Source of the DNA: CALROG01 sp943369755
GTDB lineage: Bacteria; Pseudomonadota; Gammaproteobacteria; Burkholderiales; Burkholderiaceae_C
Length of the DNA stretch: 64,000 bases
Assembly: GCA_943369755.1 (NCBI GenBank)
Contig: CALROG020000004.1
Coordinates: 93,912 to 157,911, forward strand
Direction: 5' to 3'
Below are positions 46,660-57,129 of this stretch, one piece after another. Position numbers and translations under genes: made by a program. Below the pieces are notes generated by a model. It searched no databases. It was not told the DNA's origin and was given only the letters and a program-made list of their open reading frames with translations. How positions within the stretch are numbered: the first letter of the stretch is position 1; each line of letters opens with the position of its first letter.

Positions 46660-49614
46660 TCAGGCCAGTTCCGCAAGGAAGCGTTGGGCTTTGGCCTTGA
46701 GCGCGCCAGAGGCTTCCGCGACAACTTCTTCTGCAAGGCTGCGCGCGCCGTCGGGGTCGCCAATGGCGCTGAACTCTTCGGCGAGAGCCAGCTTGGTTGA
46801 CAGTGGGTCAGAGCCGGTGTCGTCAAAGCCGGTGCTAAGTGCCGAGCTGCCTGTGTCAGCAGGTGCGTCTGCTTGTGGCGTACCCAGGTCCAGAGACAAC
46901 GAACCCAGGTCGAATTCGATCATGCCCGAATCAGCGGGGGCAGCCTTTGCCGCAACTGGTGGGGTCACCGGTGCCACAGCCACCGAAACCGGCGCAGGCT
47001 CTGGCGCCGTGCTGAACGACTCCAATGAGAAGCTGAGATCGTTCTCTGAAAGGGTCAAGTCCGGGGCCGACAGGCGTACCGGTGCCTCGCTTGCTGCGCT
47101 GAAAGAGGGTAAGTCGGGCAGCGCGGTTGGAGCTATTGCAACTGTCGCACTGCCAAAGTCCATGTCCAGCGCTGGCGCTTCCGGAGGCGCTGCCGTAAAG
47201 GCCACGGTCGGTTCAATCTGCATGGGCATGGTCGCCTGCAGATTAAGCGGGGGTGAATCAGGCGGGTCGTCTCCGATAGAGAAATCGAGATCAAGATCAA
47301 GATCGACAGAGGGGGCCGCAGAAGCCATCTGCTGGGGCAGCATTTGTTTCGCGGTGGCCATGGCGAAGTCGCCGACCGAAGCGGTGGCCACTGCACCGGC
47401 TGGCGAGGCACCGCCAGGCACCGGTTGCCCACCAGGACGATACAGGGAATTGGCGGGGTCGAGGTCCAGGCCCAGCTCGCAAATGTGTTCCCAATCCGGG
47501 CCTTCACCGCGCGTCAGGGTGTATGCCTCGGTCGCAACGAACTCGAACGCCTTGGCGTCGCGTCGCTTGGCATAAATTTCAAGCAGCTTGCCATGGATGG
47601 CCACGCGTTGCGGCGTAGTGCGCAGGGCTTCTTTGAGAATTTCTTCTGCCTGCAGATCGCGGCCATAGGCCAGGTACACATCGGCTTCAGCGACCGGATC
47701 TACGTCGCCCGCAGCATCGAGCTGGCTCGGCGAATAAACCATGGAAGAGCCTGTGGCTCCGCCTTCATTGGTGTCAACGCGCTGTCCGCCACTGGCACCA
47801 AAAAACGAGTCAGGTTGCAACCGGCTTTCAAGGAAAGAGCTATCGACTTGAGTAGATTTTTTGCGCTGGTGCGCCCGATAGATGCCGAACGCTGCCAGCA
47901 AAGCGACCAAGCCTGCGCCCCCAGCCGGAATCAAAGGATTCCCCAGCAGATCGTCGATCAGACTGGGCTCCGGCGTCGGCGCTGGCGGCGGTTTCGCCAC
48001 AACCTTCGGCGCTGCGGCGACTGGTGCGGCAGAGGCGGGCGCAGCCACACTGGGAGCCGCAGCCACGGCTGGCGAGGCGGTTGCGATCGTCGGGGTGGAT
48101 GCAGTTGACGCGGGAGCCGAGACGGGCGCAGTGGCCGGCGCGGAAGCCGCGGTCGAAACCGAAGCGGCTACGGGCGGGGACGCAGGGGCGGAAGCAGTGG
48201 CCGCAGGTACCGGGGCAGCCGCTGCTACAGCAGCCGTGGCAGTATTCTTGGCCGCTGCAACGACTGGCGCGGGCACCACTGCGGCGGGCGCGCTGGCCGC
48301 GGGTTTGGGTGCGCTGGCGGCGATGAGTGCACCTGTGGGCACCGCCACTCCGGCCGACTTCGGCGCGCTTGCGACCCCAGCCGGAACCGGCAAAGTGGCA
48401 GACGCACCGGTGGCGCTCCCCAACTTGGCGAGTTCAGCGATGTTCTTGTTGAGCTCAGCAACACGAGCCGCTGCTTCTTTGGATTCCCGCTCCTTGGCGA
48501 TCTTGTCTTCGCCAGCCTTGGCCTGGACGCTCCCCTTGGAAAGGGTGAGCTTGTCCGGGGTGGCAGCGGCCGGCTTCTTTTCTTCAACACGGGCTTGCAG
48601 CTTGCCGCTGGCCTGGCGATCGGCGGCAGCTACCTGCGTGGTGGGCACGCCTTCGGCGAGTTTGCGGCGGAACTCGTTGAAGTCGCGGCTTTGCGCGACC
48701 ACGGTGCGGCTGGCCTCACTCGCTTCGATCAGCGCCGCTTGCTCAGACGTCGGGATATCGAGGACAGCCCCGGCTTTGATCCGGTTGATGTTGCCGCCAA
48801 TGAAGGCGTCAGGGTTTGCGCTCAGCAAGGCCATCAGCATCTGGTCAAGCGAGATGGCGGCCGGTTTGTTTGTGGCGGCAATGCGACCAGCGGTGTCGCC
48901 AGCCTGAACCGTGACCTTCTTTGCATCACCCTGAGCAGGGCGCGGGCCCGGTGCTGGTATTGGTGCTGCCACCGGAGCAGGTGCCGGCCGGGGTGCCGCG
49001 GCGCTTGGGCGAGGCACCGGCGCGGTGGTCTGGCCGGCCGGCGATGGTGCAGCGCGGGAGGGAGCTACTGGGGCGGGCGCCGGGGCTGGCATGGCGGCCA
49101 CTGGCGGAACTTGAGCTACAACCGGTGCAGATGCCGCGGCGGGGCGCAGGCTTGGCGGGTCGAACAGAAGCGTGTAGTCGCGCACGATCCGGCCAGAGGA
49201 CCAGTTGGCCTCCAGAATGACGTCGATGAAGGGCTCATTGATAACCCGGTCGCTGGTCAGGCGCAGGAACATCCGGCCGTCAGTGCGCTTTTGCAGTGTG
49301 ATCTGCACATTGGCCATGGCCGCGTTGTATTCCAGGCCAGCCGCACGGAAGGCATCGGGCGACGCCACAGCAGCTCGCAAGGTGGCTGTTTCTTCGGCGT
49401 TGATTTCGGGAATTTCAATGTCAGCGCGCAGGGGCTCACCCAAGGCGGACTGAACCGTTACACGCCCCAAAGCAAGAGCCAGGGCGCTAGACGATGTGAG
49501 GCCTAGTGCCAACGCTGCGGCGATGGCCAAGGCGGATGCTTGCCAGCGAGGTGGCTTTTTCGTCAATTTGTGCGCCCCCATTGCTCGATTTGCAGGCAAC
49601 TTTTTTCTCATCAT
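46660..49614 (-). CDS. fimV: FimV-like pilus/polarity protein with LysM domain
   Basis: Large inner-membrane protein that organises cell poles and type IV pili in Pseudomonas. The 984-residue product has a hydrophobic N-terminal segment (ALAIAAALALGLTSSSALALALG), the FimV N-terminal domain (GRVTVQSALGEPLRADIEIP), a LysM-type peptidoglycan-binding region (VQAGDTAGRIAA, residues about 235-290), a long Ala/Pro/Val-rich stretch (about 400-550), a membrane segment near 560 (LIPAGGAGLVALLAAFGIY), a TPR-like cytoplasmic part (DVYLAYGRDLQAEEILKEAL) and the C-terminal FimV motif (KLALAEEFSAIGDPDGARS). The order asd-fimV-truA is conserved. Confidence 0.93.
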   Translation of the reverse strand: MMRKKLPANRAMGAHKLTKKPPRWQASALAIAAALALGLTSSSALALALGRVTVQSALGEPLRADIEIPEINAEETATLRAAVASPDAFRAAGLEYNAAMANVQITLQKRTDGRMFLRLTSDRVINEPFIDVILEANWSSGRIVRDYTLLFDPPSLRPAAASAPVVAQVPPVAAMPAPAPAPVAPSRAAPSPAGQTTAPVPRPSAAAPRPAPAPVAAPIPAPGPRPAQGDAKKVTVQAGDTAGRIAATNKPAAISLDQMLMALLSANPDAFIGGNINRIKAGAVLDIPTSEQAALIEASEASRTVVAQSRDFNEFRRKLAEGVPTTQVAAADRQASGKLQARVEEKKPAAATPDKLTLSKGSVQAKAGEDKIAKERESKEAAARVAELNKNIAELAKLGSATGASATLPVPAGVASAPKSAGVAVPTGALIAASAPKPAASAPAAVVPAPVVAAAKNTATAAVAAAAPVPAATASAPASPPVAASVSTAASAPATAPVSAPASTASTPTIATASPAVAAAPSVAAPASAAPVAAAPKVVAKPPPAPTPEPSLIDDLLGNPLIPAGGAGLVALLAAFGIYRAHQRKKSTQVDSSFLESRLQPDSFFGASGGQRVDTNEGGATGSSMVYSPSQLDAAGDVDPVAEADVYLAYGRDLQAEEILKEALRTTPQRVAIHGKLLEIYAKRRDAKAFEFVATEAYTLTRGEGPDWEHICELGLDLDPANSLYRPGGQPVPGGASPAGAVATASVGDFAMATAKQMLPQQMASAAPSVDLDLDLDFSIGDDPPDSPPLNLQATMPMQIEPTVAFTAAPPEAPALDMDFGSATVAIAPTALPDLPSFSAASEAPVRLSAPDLTLSENDLSFSLESFSTAPEPAPVSVAVAPVTPPVAAKAAPADSGMIEFDLGSLSLDLGTPQADAPADTGSSALSTGFDDTGSDPLSTKLALAEEFSAIGDPDGARSLAEEVVAEASGALKAKAQRFLAELA

Positions 49615-49750
49615 GCGGACAATCGCTTCGCCACTGAATTTGCTAAAACGACCATAACATCAATGTCTTAGCCTGACAAGCTGAGACGGCGTTTAACTTC
49701 GGAGCGCAGGCTCGACCGGTCGTTACGGCTCGCGCGATGTTGTCATGTGA

Positions 49751-49783
49751 CAACGGCCTGTATCCATAGATTACAGGCCGTTG
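49751..49783 (-). terminator. Perfect hairpin between asd and fimV
   Basis: CAACGGCCTGTA (49751-49762) and TACAGGCCGTTG (49772-49783) form a perfect 12-bp stem with a 9-base loop. It lies just past asd, in the asd-fimV gap. No T-run follows on either strand, so it may act with Rho, stabilise the asd 3' end or be a protein site. Confidence 0.5.
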
Positions 49784-49803
49784 CCACTTGTACCTTGCGC
49801 GAA

Positions 49804-50943
49804 TTATGCGTCAAGCAGAATGCGCAGCATTCGGCGCAGTGGCTCGGCCGCGCCCCACAGTAGTTGGTCGCCGATAGTGAAGGCACCCACGTATTCCGGG
49901 CCCATTGCCAGTTTGCGTATGCGGCCCACCGGGATGCCCAGCGTACCGGTGACCGCCACCGGTGTCAGGGCTGCGAGTGTGGCTTCCTTGGTGTTGGGCA
50001 CCACCTTGACCCAGGCGTTGTCGGCGGCGATCAGGGCCTCGATGTCGGCCAGCGGAACATCCTTCTTCAGTTTGAAAGTCAGGGCCTGGCTGTGACAGCG
50101 CATCGCACCAATGCGCACGCAGAAACCGTCCACTGGTGTTTCCGCGGTTCCAAACTGGCTGCCCTGGCCGAGTATCTTGTTGGTCTCGGCACCGGCCTTC
50201 CATTCCTCGCGGCTTATTCCGTTGCCCAGGTCCTTGTCGATCCAGGGAATCAATGAGCCACCCAGCGGCACGCCAAAGTTCGCCGTCTCATCCGAGTTGA
50301 GAGACTGCTGCTTTGCCAGCACCTTGCGGTCGATTTCCAGAATGGCTGACTTGGGATCGTCCAGCAGGTGGCGCACTTCGGCGTTCAGCGTGCCGAACTG
50401 GGTAAGCAGTTCGCGCATGTGTTGAGCGCCCCCGCCCGATGCCGCCTGGTACGTCATGGCGCTCATCCATTCCACCAGCCCGGCCTTGTACAGTGCGCCC
50501 ACGCCCATGAGCATGCAGCTGACAGTGCAGTTGCCGCCAATCCAGTTGCGTCCGCCCTTGGCCAGTGCGTTGCGGATAACTGGCATGTTGACCGGGTCCA
50601 GAATGATGATGGCGTCATCTTTCATGCGCAGCGTCGAGGCGGCGTCAATCCAGTGGCCCGTCCAGCCAGCGGCGCGCAGCCTGGGGAACACATCTGAGGT
50701 GTAGTCACCACCCTGGGCGGTGATGATGATGTCGCACTTCTTCAGTGCGTCAATATCGTGCGCATCTTTGAGGGTGGTTTCGTTCTTCGCCAGCGCCGGG
50801 GCTTTGCCGCCGGCGTTGGAGGTGGAGAAGAAAACGGGCTCGATCAGGCCGAAGTCGCCTTCCGCCTGCATCCGGTCCATCAGGACCGAGCCCACCATGC
50901 CGCGCCAACCGACGAGGCCTACGAGATTTCCAACCTTGCTCAT
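49804..50943 (-). CDS. asd: Aspartate-semialdehyde dehydrogenase
   Basis: Reduces aspartyl phosphate in the lysine, threonine, methionine and diaminopimelate pathway. The 379-residue protein has the NADP loop [14 protein letters not shown], the nucleophile Cys in [12 protein letters not shown] and the substrate-binding [16 protein letters not shown] 50943 was preferred over a GTG one codon upstream. It follows leuB on the same strand after 81 bases. Confidence 0.97.
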   Translation of the reverse strand: MSKVGNLVGLVGWRGMVGSVLMDRMQAEGDFGLIEPVFFSTSNAGGKAPALAKNETTLKDAHDIDALKKCDIIITAQGGDYTSDVFPRLRAAGWTGHWIDAASTLRMKDDAIIILDPVNMPVIRNALAKGGRNWIGGNCTVSCMLMGVGALYKAGLVEWMSAMTYQAASGGGAQHMRELLTQFGTLNAEVRHLLDDPKSAILEIDRKVLAKQQSLNSDETANFGVPLGGSLIPWIDKDLGNGISREEWKAGAETNKILGQGSQFGTAETPVDGFCVRIGAMRCHSQALTFKLKKDVPLADIEALIAADNAWVKVVPNTKEATLAALTPVAVTGTLGIPVGRIRKLAMGPEYVGAFTIGDQLLWGAAEPLRRMLRILLDA

Positions 50944-51024
50944 CACTATCGCCCTTTCAGAAAGTTATCTGGTTCCTCCCGGCTCGTCTGGCCGGGGGAG
51001 GGCGCGTGACGAACCGGAGCTGTT

Positions 51025-52128
51025 CTAGCCCTTGGTAATGGTTTTGGTGATGGCAGCCACGACCGCGTCACCCATTTCACGGGTGCCAACTTTGGTGGTG
51101 CCTTCAGACCAGATGTCCGCTGTACGCAACCCCGACGCGAGCACGGCCTTTACCGCAGACTCGATGCGGTCGGCGGTTTGGGGTTGGTTGAGTGAGAAGC
51201 GAAGCATCATGGCAGCGGACAGTATTGTAGCCAAAGGATTGGCAACGCCTTTGCCGGCGATATCCGGGGCGCTACCGTGGCTAGGCTCATACAGGCCCTG
51301 GTTGCTTGAATTGAGGCTGGCCGATGGCAGCATGCCAATGGAGCCGGTCAGCATGGCGGCTTCGTCTGAAAGGATGTCACCGAACATGTTGCCGGTGACC
51401 ACCACGTCGAATTTTTTGGGCGCACGGACCAATTGCATGGCGGCGTTGTCCACGTACATGTGGTCCAGTTCCACATCAGGGTACTGTTTGCCGACTTCAC
51501 TCACCACGTCTTTCCAGAACTGGAACGTTTCCAGCACGTTGGCCTTGTCCACGCTGGTCACGCGACCTTCGGTTCCTGACTCCTTGCGTTTGCGGGCCGC
51601 CTGAAATGCGACATGGGCAATGCGCTCGATTTCTGGCTTGCTGTAACGCATGGTGTCAAACGCCTCCTCTGCGCCGGGGAAATGCCCGTCCACCGCGATG
51701 CGGCGGCCGCGCGGCTGGCCAAAGTAGATGTCGCCGGTCAGCTCGCGAATGATCAAGATGTCAAGGCCGGCAATCAGTTCCGGCTTGAGGCTGGATGCGC
51801 CGACCAGTTGTTCATAGCAGATGGCGGGGCGCAGGTTGGCAAACAGGCCCAGATTCTTGCGCAGGCCCAGGATGGCCTGCTCGGGGCGCAGGGGGCGGTC
51901 GAGCTTGTCGTACTTCCAGTCGCCCACGGCACCGAACAGCACAGCGTCGGCTTCCTTGGCAAGCTTGAGTGTGGCGTCGGGCAGCGGGTGGCCGTGTGCC
52001 TCGTAGGCGGCCCCGCCTACCAGCGCCGACTCCATCTCGAACTTCAGGTCAAGCACGTTGAGGACCTTGACGGCCTCGGCGACAATTTCGGTACCAATGC
52101 CATCGCCTGGCAGAACTGCGATTTTCAT
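51025..52128 (-). CDS. leuB: 3-isopropylmalate dehydrogenase
   Basis: Oxidative decarboxylation step of leucine synthesis. The 367-residue product has [13 protein letters not shown] at the N terminus, the [13 protein letters not shown] segment and the metal-binding DNAAMQLV followed by [15 protein letters not shown]. The gap to leuD upstream is filled by a dispersed repeat. leuC, an entericidin gene and leuD precede it. Confidence 0.97.
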   Translation of the reverse strand: MKIAVLPGDGIGTEIVAEAVKVLNVLDLKFEMESALVGGAAYEAHGHPLPDATLKLAKEADAVLFGAVGDWKYDKLDRPLRPEQAILGLRKNLGLFANLRPAICYEQLVGASSLKPELIAGLDILIIRELTGDIYFGQPRGRRIAVDGHFPGAEEAFDTMRYSKPEIERIAHVAFQAARKRKESGTEGRVTSVDKANVLETFQFWKDVVSEVGKQYPDVELDHMYVDNAAMQLVRAPKKFDVVVTGNMFGDILSDEAAMLTGSIGMLPSASLNSSNQGLYEPSHGSAPDIAGKGVANPLATILSAAMMLRFSLNQPQTADRIESAVKAVLASGLRTADIWSEGTTKVGTREMGDAVVAAITKTITKG

Positions 52129-52131
52129 ATT

Positions 52132-52197
52132 GCTATAAAGTTAATAGCGCCTTGCGCAGGCGCCACGCGGGCTAATGGCCTATTTTTCTATGCGCTG
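52132..52197 (+). repeat. 57-bp dispersed repeat, filling the leuD-leuB gap
   Basis: Head GCTATAAAGTTAATAGC, core CTTGCGC, tail GCGGGCTAATGGCCTATTT. It is on the plus strand, opposite to the leu genes, and takes up nearly the whole 69-base spacer. Confidence 0.8.
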
Positions 52198-52848
52198 CTA
52201 CCCGACGAGGGTCTGAGCCAGCCATGGCTTCTGGGCCAGTCGCTGGGCCTCGAAGCTACGGATTTTTTCGGATTGGCGCAGTGTCAATCCGATGTCGTCC
52301 AGCCCGTTGATCAGGCAAAACTTGCGGAACGCCTGCACCTCAAACTCAATTTCCTCGCCTTGCGGCTTGATGACGACTTGGCGCGCCAGATCAATCGTTA
52401 ACTGGTAGCCAGGGAACGCCGCCGACTCATTGAACAACTGGTCGACTGCAGTTTCTGACAACACGATCGGGAGCAGGCCGTTCTTGAAGCTGTTGTTGAA
52501 AAAAATGTCGGCAAAACTGGGCGCGATCATTGCGCGAAAGCCATATTGGTCCAGTGCCCAGGGGGCATGCTCGCGCGACGAGCCGCAACCAAAGTTTTTG
52601 CGCGCCAGCAAAATCGAGGCCCCCGCATAGCGGGGCTGGTTCAGCACAAAGTCGGGGTTGAGCTTTCGGCTGGTTGGGTCCTGGCCGGGCTCGCCATGGT
52701 CCAGGTAGCGCCACTCGTCGAACAGGTTTGGGCCAAAGCCAGTGCGGCGGATGGACTTGAGGAACTGCTTCGGGATGATCGCGTCGGTGTCGACGTTCTC
52801 GCGATCCATTGGGGCGACCAGGCCCTTGTGTACGGTAAATTTTTGCAC
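52198..52848 (-). CDS. leuD: 3-isopropylmalate dehydratase small subunit
   Basis: Swivel-domain partner of LeuC in isomerising isopropylmalate. The 216-residue protein begins [30 protein letters not shown] and has the substrate loop [15 protein letters not shown]. It lies three bases after an entericidin-like gene that separates it from leuC. Confidence 0.97.
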   Translation of the reverse strand: MQKFTVHKGLVAPMDRENVDTDAIIPKQFLKSIRRTGFGPNLFDEWRYLDHGEPGQDPTSRKLNPDFVLNQPRYAGASILLARKNFGCGSSREHAPWALDQYGFRAMIAPSFADIFFNNSFKNGLLPIVLSETAVDQLFNESAAFPGYQLTIDLARQVVIKPQGEEIEFEVQAFRKFCLINGLDDIGLTLRQSEKIRSFEAQRLAQKPWLAQTLVG

Positions 52849-52851
52849 GTT

Positions 52852-52983
52852 TTACTTCTTCTTGGCTGCGTCTTCGATCTTTTCGCCGGCCTTTTGCAGG
52901 TCTTGGCCCACGCCCTTGACGGTGTTGCAGCCGGCGAGCAGCAACGTGCCGACAAGGAAAACTGCGGTAGCGAGCTTGGTCAT
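52852..52983 (-). CDS. Entericidin-like small lipoprotein between leuC and leuD
   Basis: A 43-residue product: a short basic start (MTKLATAVFLVG), hydrophobic segment and lipobox LLLAG-Cys19, followed by a mature part NTVKGVGQDLQKAGEKIEDA ending in three lysines. This is the entericidin A/B family pattern, where small outer-membrane lipoproteins with an amphipathic helix have been described as a toxin-antidote pair in E. coli. Only one member is seen here. The ATG at 52983 lies 12 bases after the leuC stop and the gene ends three bases before leuD, so it is co-transcribed with leucine genes. Confidence 0.85.
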   Translation of the reverse strand: MTKLATAVFLVGTLLLAGCNTVKGVGQDLQKAGEKIEDAAKKK

Positions 52984-52995
52984 GCTATGTCTCCT

Positions 52996-54417
52996 TCATG
53001 AAAACTTGCGGATATCAACAAAGTGGCCGTGCACCGCTGCCGCGGCCGCCATGGCGGGGCTGACAAGGTGTGTACGGCCGCCCGCGCCTTGGCGTCCTTC
53101 AAAGTTGCGGTTGCTGGTGGATGCGCAGCGTTCACCGGGCTCCAGTCGGTCGGCGTTCATGGCAAGACACATCGAACAGCCTGGCTCACGCCACTCAAAG
53201 CCTGCGGCCTTGAAAATCTCGTGCAGTCCTTCCCGTTCAGCCTGGTCCTTGACGAGGCCCGAGCCTGGAACCACCATGGCAAGCGTGATGTTCTTGGCCA
53301 CCTTCTGGCCCAACTTCTTCACCATGGCAGCTGCTTCGCGCATGTCTTCAATCCGGCTGTTGGTGCAGGAACCTATGAACACTTTGTCCAGATAAATATC
53401 GTCCAGCGCCTTGCCCGGCTCCAGCCCCATATAGGTCAACGCCCGCTCGATGGCACTGCGCTTGTTTGCGTCTTTTTCCTTGTCCGGGTCGGGTACACGG
53501 CCATCGACACCCAGCACCATCTCGGGTGAGGTCCCCCAGGTGATCTGCGGGATGATCTGCGTTGCATCGAGTTCGACCAGGGCGTCAAATATGGCGTCAG
53601 GGTCGGACTGAAGCGTCTTCCAGTAAGCTGCCGCCAGCTCCCATTCGAGTCCTTTTGGGGCCAGCGGTCGGCCCTTCACGTACTCGATCGTTTTGTCGTC
53701 TACGGCCACCAGGCCGGCGCGTGCACCCGCTTCAATAGCCATGTTGCACAACGTCATGCGGCCCTCCATACTGAGGCTGCGGATCGCCGAGCCGGCAAAC
53801 TCGATGGTGTAGCCCGTTCCGCCGGCTGTGCCAATGCGGCCAATGATTGCCAGCACAACGTCTTTGGCGGTTACGCCCCGGGCCAACTTGCCCTCGACCC
53901 TGACCAGCATGTTTTTGGCCTTCTTGGCCAGCAGCGTTTGTGTGGCCATGACGTGCTCCACCTCACTGGTGCCGATGCCGTGCGCCAACGCGCCAAATGC
54001 ACCATGGGTGGAGGTGTGGGAGTCGCCGCAAACCACCGTCATGCCTGGCAGCGTCGCCCCCTGCTCGGGCCCGATCACATGGACGATGCCCTGGCGTTTG
54101 GACAAAAACGGGAAATAGGCTGCGGAGCCGAATTCCGAGATGTTTTTGTCCAGTGTTGTGATCTGTTCCCTGCTGATCGGATCGGTGATGCCGTCATAGC
54201 CCAGCTCCCAGCCCGTGGTGGGTGTGTTGTGGTCTGCGGTGGCGACGATTGAGCTGATGCGCCAGACCTTGCGGCCAGCCTGACGCAGGCCTTCAAACGC
54301 CTGCGGGCTGGTGACCTCGTGCACCAGGTGCCGGTCAATATAGAGAATGGCGGTACCGTCATCCTCGGTGTGGACGACATGTTCGTCCCAGATCTTGTCG
54401 TACAGCGTGCGTCCCAT
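52996..54417 (-). CDS. leuC: 3-isopropylmalate dehydratase large subunit
   Basis: Aconitase-family 4Fe-4S enzyme of leucine synthesis. The 473-residue protein has [14 protein letters not shown], and cluster ligands in [13 protein letters not shown] and GCSMCLAMN. The LysR-type regulator gene is 29 bases upstream on the same strand, which is common for leuC. Confidence 0.97.
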   Translation of the reverse strand: MGRTLYDKIWDEHVVHTEDDGTAILYIDRHLVHEVTSPQAFEGLRQAGRKVWRISSIVATADHNTPTTGWELGYDGITDPISREQITTLDKNISEFGSAAYFPFLSKRQGIVHVIGPEQGATLPGMTVVCGDSHTSTHGAFGALAHGIGTSEVEHVMATQTLLAKKAKNMLVRVEGKLARGVTAKDVVLAIIGRIGTAGGTGYTIEFAGSAIRSLSMEGRMTLCNMAIEAGARAGLVAVDDKTIEYVKGRPLAPKGLEWELAAAYWKTLQSDPDAIFDALVELDATQIIPQITWGTSPEMVLGVDGRVPDPDKEKDANKRSAIERALTYMGLEPGKALDDIYLDKVFIGSCTNSRIEDMREAAAMVKKLGQKVAKNITLAMVVPGSGLVKDQAEREGLHEIFKAAGFEWREPGCSMCLAMNADRLEPGERCASTSNRNFEGRQGAGGRTHLVSPAMAAAAAVHGHFVDIRKFS

Positions 54418-54446
54418 GAGATGTTTCCTTTGGCTTGAACTGGATT

Positions 54447-55406
54447 TTATTCGGCGGCGCGATACGGTGCGTCGCTTGCCCGACTGCCCAAGTGTTCGAC
54501 CAGCAATCGGGCAGTTACCGGCAGCGAGGAGAAGTCACGTGCAACCAGCTCGATCTGGCGGACTGCCCACGGATCGGTTAGCGCCACGCTGGCGAGATCA
54601 CCCACACCATGCATAAGGTCAAACGCACGACGTGGCATTACGCCAACGCCCAGTCCGTTGTGGATCATTCGGCACATTGCGTCCAGCCCCGTGACATGGA
54701 TGCGTAGCCGGATGGTGCGCCCGGCGACGGCGGCGGCGTCGCGCATGGCCAGGTAGATGGAACTGGTGGCGTGCAGTCCAACATGGTCCAGATCCAGTGA
54801 ATCGGCAAATGCCAGACTCTTGCGCCGCGCCAGCACATGGTGGCGCGGCACGATCAACACCAGCTCGTCCTGCCGGTAGGGCAGTCTTTGCAGCGAATGG
54901 CCCGGGCCGGGAACGGCGGCATTGCAGATGCCGAGGTCGGCCACGCCTTCCTTAACGGCGCGGATCACCTGAGTAGACAGGTGCTCTTCCAGGTCGATCT
55001 TGACCAGCGCGTGCTGGCGGATAAAGCTGCCCAAGTCTTCAGGCAGAAACTGCACGATGGCGGAGATGTTGGCGTGGATACGCACATGGCCGCGTATGCC
55101 GTTGGCGTACTCCGACAATTCGCCCTGCATTTTTTCCAGGCTGAACAAGACCGATCTTGCATGGTGCAGCAGGCTTTCCCCGGCAGGCGTAAGGTCCACG
55201 CCGCGCGTGTGGCGGTACAACAGCGGGGCACCCAATGTTGCCTCCAGATCTGACAGGCGCTTGCTAACGGCTGAGGCGGCAATGAACTCGCGTTCAGCGG
55301 TTTTGCCAATGCTGCCGAGCTCGCACACTGCAACGAATAACTGCAGTGAGGTCAGGTCTACACGGCGGGCAAAATTTCGGTCGGATGGTTTCATCGGGCT
55401 AGCCAT
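54447..55406 (-). CDS. LysR-family transcriptional regulator upstream of leuC
   Basis: A 319-residue regulator with an N-terminal winged helix-turn-helix ([20 protein letters not shown], then [17 protein letters not shown]) and a substrate-binding domain from about residue 95. The effector is unknown; its position suggests control of the leu genes or a link to metabolism. A second ATG four codons in (55394) is equally possible as start. The gltA stop lies 87 bases upstream, with a perfect hairpin between. Confidence 0.9.
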   Translation of the reverse strand: MASPMKPSDRNFARRVDLTSLQLFVAVCELGSIGKTAEREFIAASAVSKRLSDLEATLGAPLLYRHTRGVDLTPAGESLLHHARSVLFSLEKMQGELSEYANGIRGHVRIHANISAIVQFLPEDLGSFIRQHALVKIDLEEHLSTQVIRAVKEGVADLGICNAAVPGPGHSLQRLPYRQDELVLIVPRHHVLARRKSLAFADSLDLDHVGLHATSSIYLAMRDAAAVAGRTIRLRIHVTGLDAMCRMIHNGLGVGVMPRRAFDLMHGVGDLASVALTDPWAVRQIELVARDFSSLPVTARLLVEHLGSRASDAPYRAAE

Positions 55407-55450
55407 CGCTTTTTGCGATGACTAGCTCAATTATTCATTGGAATTACCCA

Positions 55451-55477
55451 TCTGCCATCGTTAATCACGATGGCAGA
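55451..55477 (-). terminator. Hairpin between gltA and the LysR gene
   Basis: TCTGCCATCG (55451-55460) pairs perfectly with CGATGGCAGA (55468-55477) across a 7-base loop, 16 bases past the gltA stop. No T-run follows, so termination is likely but not proven. A role as an operator for the LysR protein is an alternative. Confidence 0.5.
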
Positions 55478-55493
55478 CATGCCGCCAAGCAGC

Positions 55494-56804
55494 TCAGCGC
55501 TGGGGGAGCGGCGTGACGTCGCGGCGAGTCGATCCCGAGAAAAGCTGGCGCGGACGGCCAATTTTGTACTCCGGGTCGCCGATCATTTCGTTGAGTTGGG
55601 CAATCCAGCCGACAGTGCGGGCCAGCGCAAAGATTGCGGTAAACAGCGGCACCGGGATCCCGATGGCGCGCTGCACGATGCCGGAATAGAAGTCCACGTT
55701 CGGGTAGAGCTTGCGTGACACAAAGTACTCGTCTTCCAGTGCGATCTTTTCCAGGGCCATGGCCAGCTTGAACAGCGGGTCATTGTGCAGGCCCAGTTCG
55801 CCCAGCACTTCCTTGCAGGTTTCCTGCATCAGCTTGGCGCGAGGGTCGTAGTTTTTGTAGACCCGATGGCCGAAGCCCATTAGCTTGACGTTGGAGTTCT
55901 TGTCCTTGACCTGTTTGATGAACTCGCCAATTTTCTCGACACCGCCGGCCTTCTGGATGTCACCCAGCATATTCAACGCCGCCTCATTGGCACCGCCGTG
56001 AGCGGGGCCCCAAAGGCATGCCACACCGGCTGCAATGGCCGCAAACGGGTTGGTTCCTGAGCTGCCGCACAGGCGAACGGTGGAGGTGGACGCGTTTTGC
56101 TCGTGATCTGCGTGCAGGATGAAGATGCGGTCCAGTGCGCGTTCCAGCACCGGGTTGACCTTGTAGGGCTCGCAAGGCGTGGCGAACATCATGTGCAAGA
56201 AATTGCCCGCGTAGCTGAGATCGTTCTTGGGGTACATATAGGGTTGCCCCACGGTGTACTTGTACGCCATCGCCACCAGTGTGGGCATCTTGGCGATCAG
56301 GCGGATGGCCGAGATGTTGCGGTGTTCGGGGTTGTTGATGTCAGTGCTGTCGTGATAGAAGGCCGACAGGGCACCGACCAGGCCGGTCATGATGGCCATG
56401 GGGTGCGCGTCGCGGCGAAACCCGCGCAGGAAGAACTGCATTTGCTCGTTGACCATGGTGTGGTTGGTAACGAGCTTGGTGAACTTGGTCTTCTGGTCGC
56501 TGTTGGGCAAGTCGCCGTACAGCAACAGGTGGCAGGTCTCCAGAAAGTCGCATTCCGTGGCCAGTTGTTCGATGGGATAGCCGCGGTACAGCAACTCACC
56601 CTTGTCGCCATCGATGTAGGTGATGGCCGACTGCGTCGCCGCCGTGGAAAGGAAGCCAGGGTCGTAGGTGAACATGCCGGTCTGGGCGTACAGCTTTCGG
56701 ATGTCGATCACATCCGGGCCAACGCTGCCGTGGTAGACCGGCAGATCGACGCTGGGACTGCCGTTGGAGAACGACAGGGTGGCTTTGTTATCGGCGAGTT
56801 TCAT
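55494..56804 (-). CDS. gltA: Citrate synthase
   Basis: Condenses acetyl-CoA and oxaloacetate at the start of the TCA cycle. The 436-residue type II enzyme has catalytic His residues in [12 protein letters not shown] and [14 protein letters not shown] and an Asp in the following region. ATG 56804 ([12 protein letters not shown]) fits the family start; an upstream start at 56861 is rejected. It is the last gene of the sdh-gltA group, 53 bases after sdhE. Confidence 0.97.
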   Translation of the reverse strand: MKLADNKATLSFSNGSPSVDLPVYHGSVGPDVIDIRKLYAQTGMFTYDPGFLSTAATQSAITYIDGDKGELLYRGYPIEQLATECDFLETCHLLLYGDLPNSDQKTKFTKLVTNHTMVNEQMQFFLRGFRRDAHPMAIMTGLVGALSAFYHDSTDINNPEHRNISAIRLIAKMPTLVAMAYKYTVGQPYMYPKNDLSYAGNFLHMMFATPCEPYKVNPVLERALDRIFILHADHEQNASTSTVRLCGSSGTNPFAAIAAGVACLWGPAHGGANEAALNMLGDIQKAGGVEKIGEFIKQVKDKNSNVKLMGFGHRVYKNYDPRAKLMQETCKEVLGELGLHNDPLFKLAMALEKIALEDEYFVSRKLYPNVDFYSGIVQRAIGIPVPLFTAIFALARTVGWIAQLNEMIGDPEYKIGRPRQLFSGSTRRDVTPLPQR

Positions 56805-56857
56805 AACGTTCCTTTTTTGTTCAGTCGGGGGCAGAGTTGAAGATCTGCACCGCAGAG

Positions 56858-57124
56858 TCATCGGTTTCTGAGCATTCCCAGCACTTGCTTCACATCGCTT
56901 GTATTTATGTCGCCCTCGGGCTCCCTGCGCGCAAGCAGCAGGTCCAGTAGGTCGTTGTCTGCCAAATCCATCAACTGGTTCAGGCCCTGCGCCTGGCTCA
57001 CTGTCAAGCCAGATTCATGCCTGCTGAAGAATCGCTCGATGAACAGGTCGTTTTCGAGCAGGCCGCGGCGACATCGCCACCGCAGCTTGCTCAGCGCCCT
57101 TTCATCCAGCAGTTCTTCGGTCAT
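56858..57124 (-). CDS. sdhE: FAD assembly factor SdhE
   Basis: Small cytoplasmic protein that helps attach FAD covalently to SdhA. The 88-residue product has the conserved [15 protein letters not shown] segment (RGxxE motif) typical of the family. ATG 57124 is five bases after the sdhB stop; the longer open frame upstream overlaps sdhB and is rejected. Confidence 0.93.
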   Translation of the reverse strand: MTEELLDERALSKLRWRCRRGLLENDLFIERFFSRHESGLTVSQAQGLNQLMDLADNDLLDLLLARREPEGDINTSDVKQVLGMLRNR

Positions 57125-57129
57125 GTAGC

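Noticed and set aside
47882..48907. Long open frame (341 codons) opposite fimV
   Set aside because: It mirrors the Ala/Pro/Val-rich part of fimV; GC-rich repetitive codons leave the opposite strand open. The product is low-complexity Ala/Gly/Thr with no domain.
51225..51260. GCTACAATACT in leuB resembling the repeat head
   Set aside because: It encodes the conserved [12 protein letters not shown] segment of LeuB, and no core or tail of the repeat follows.
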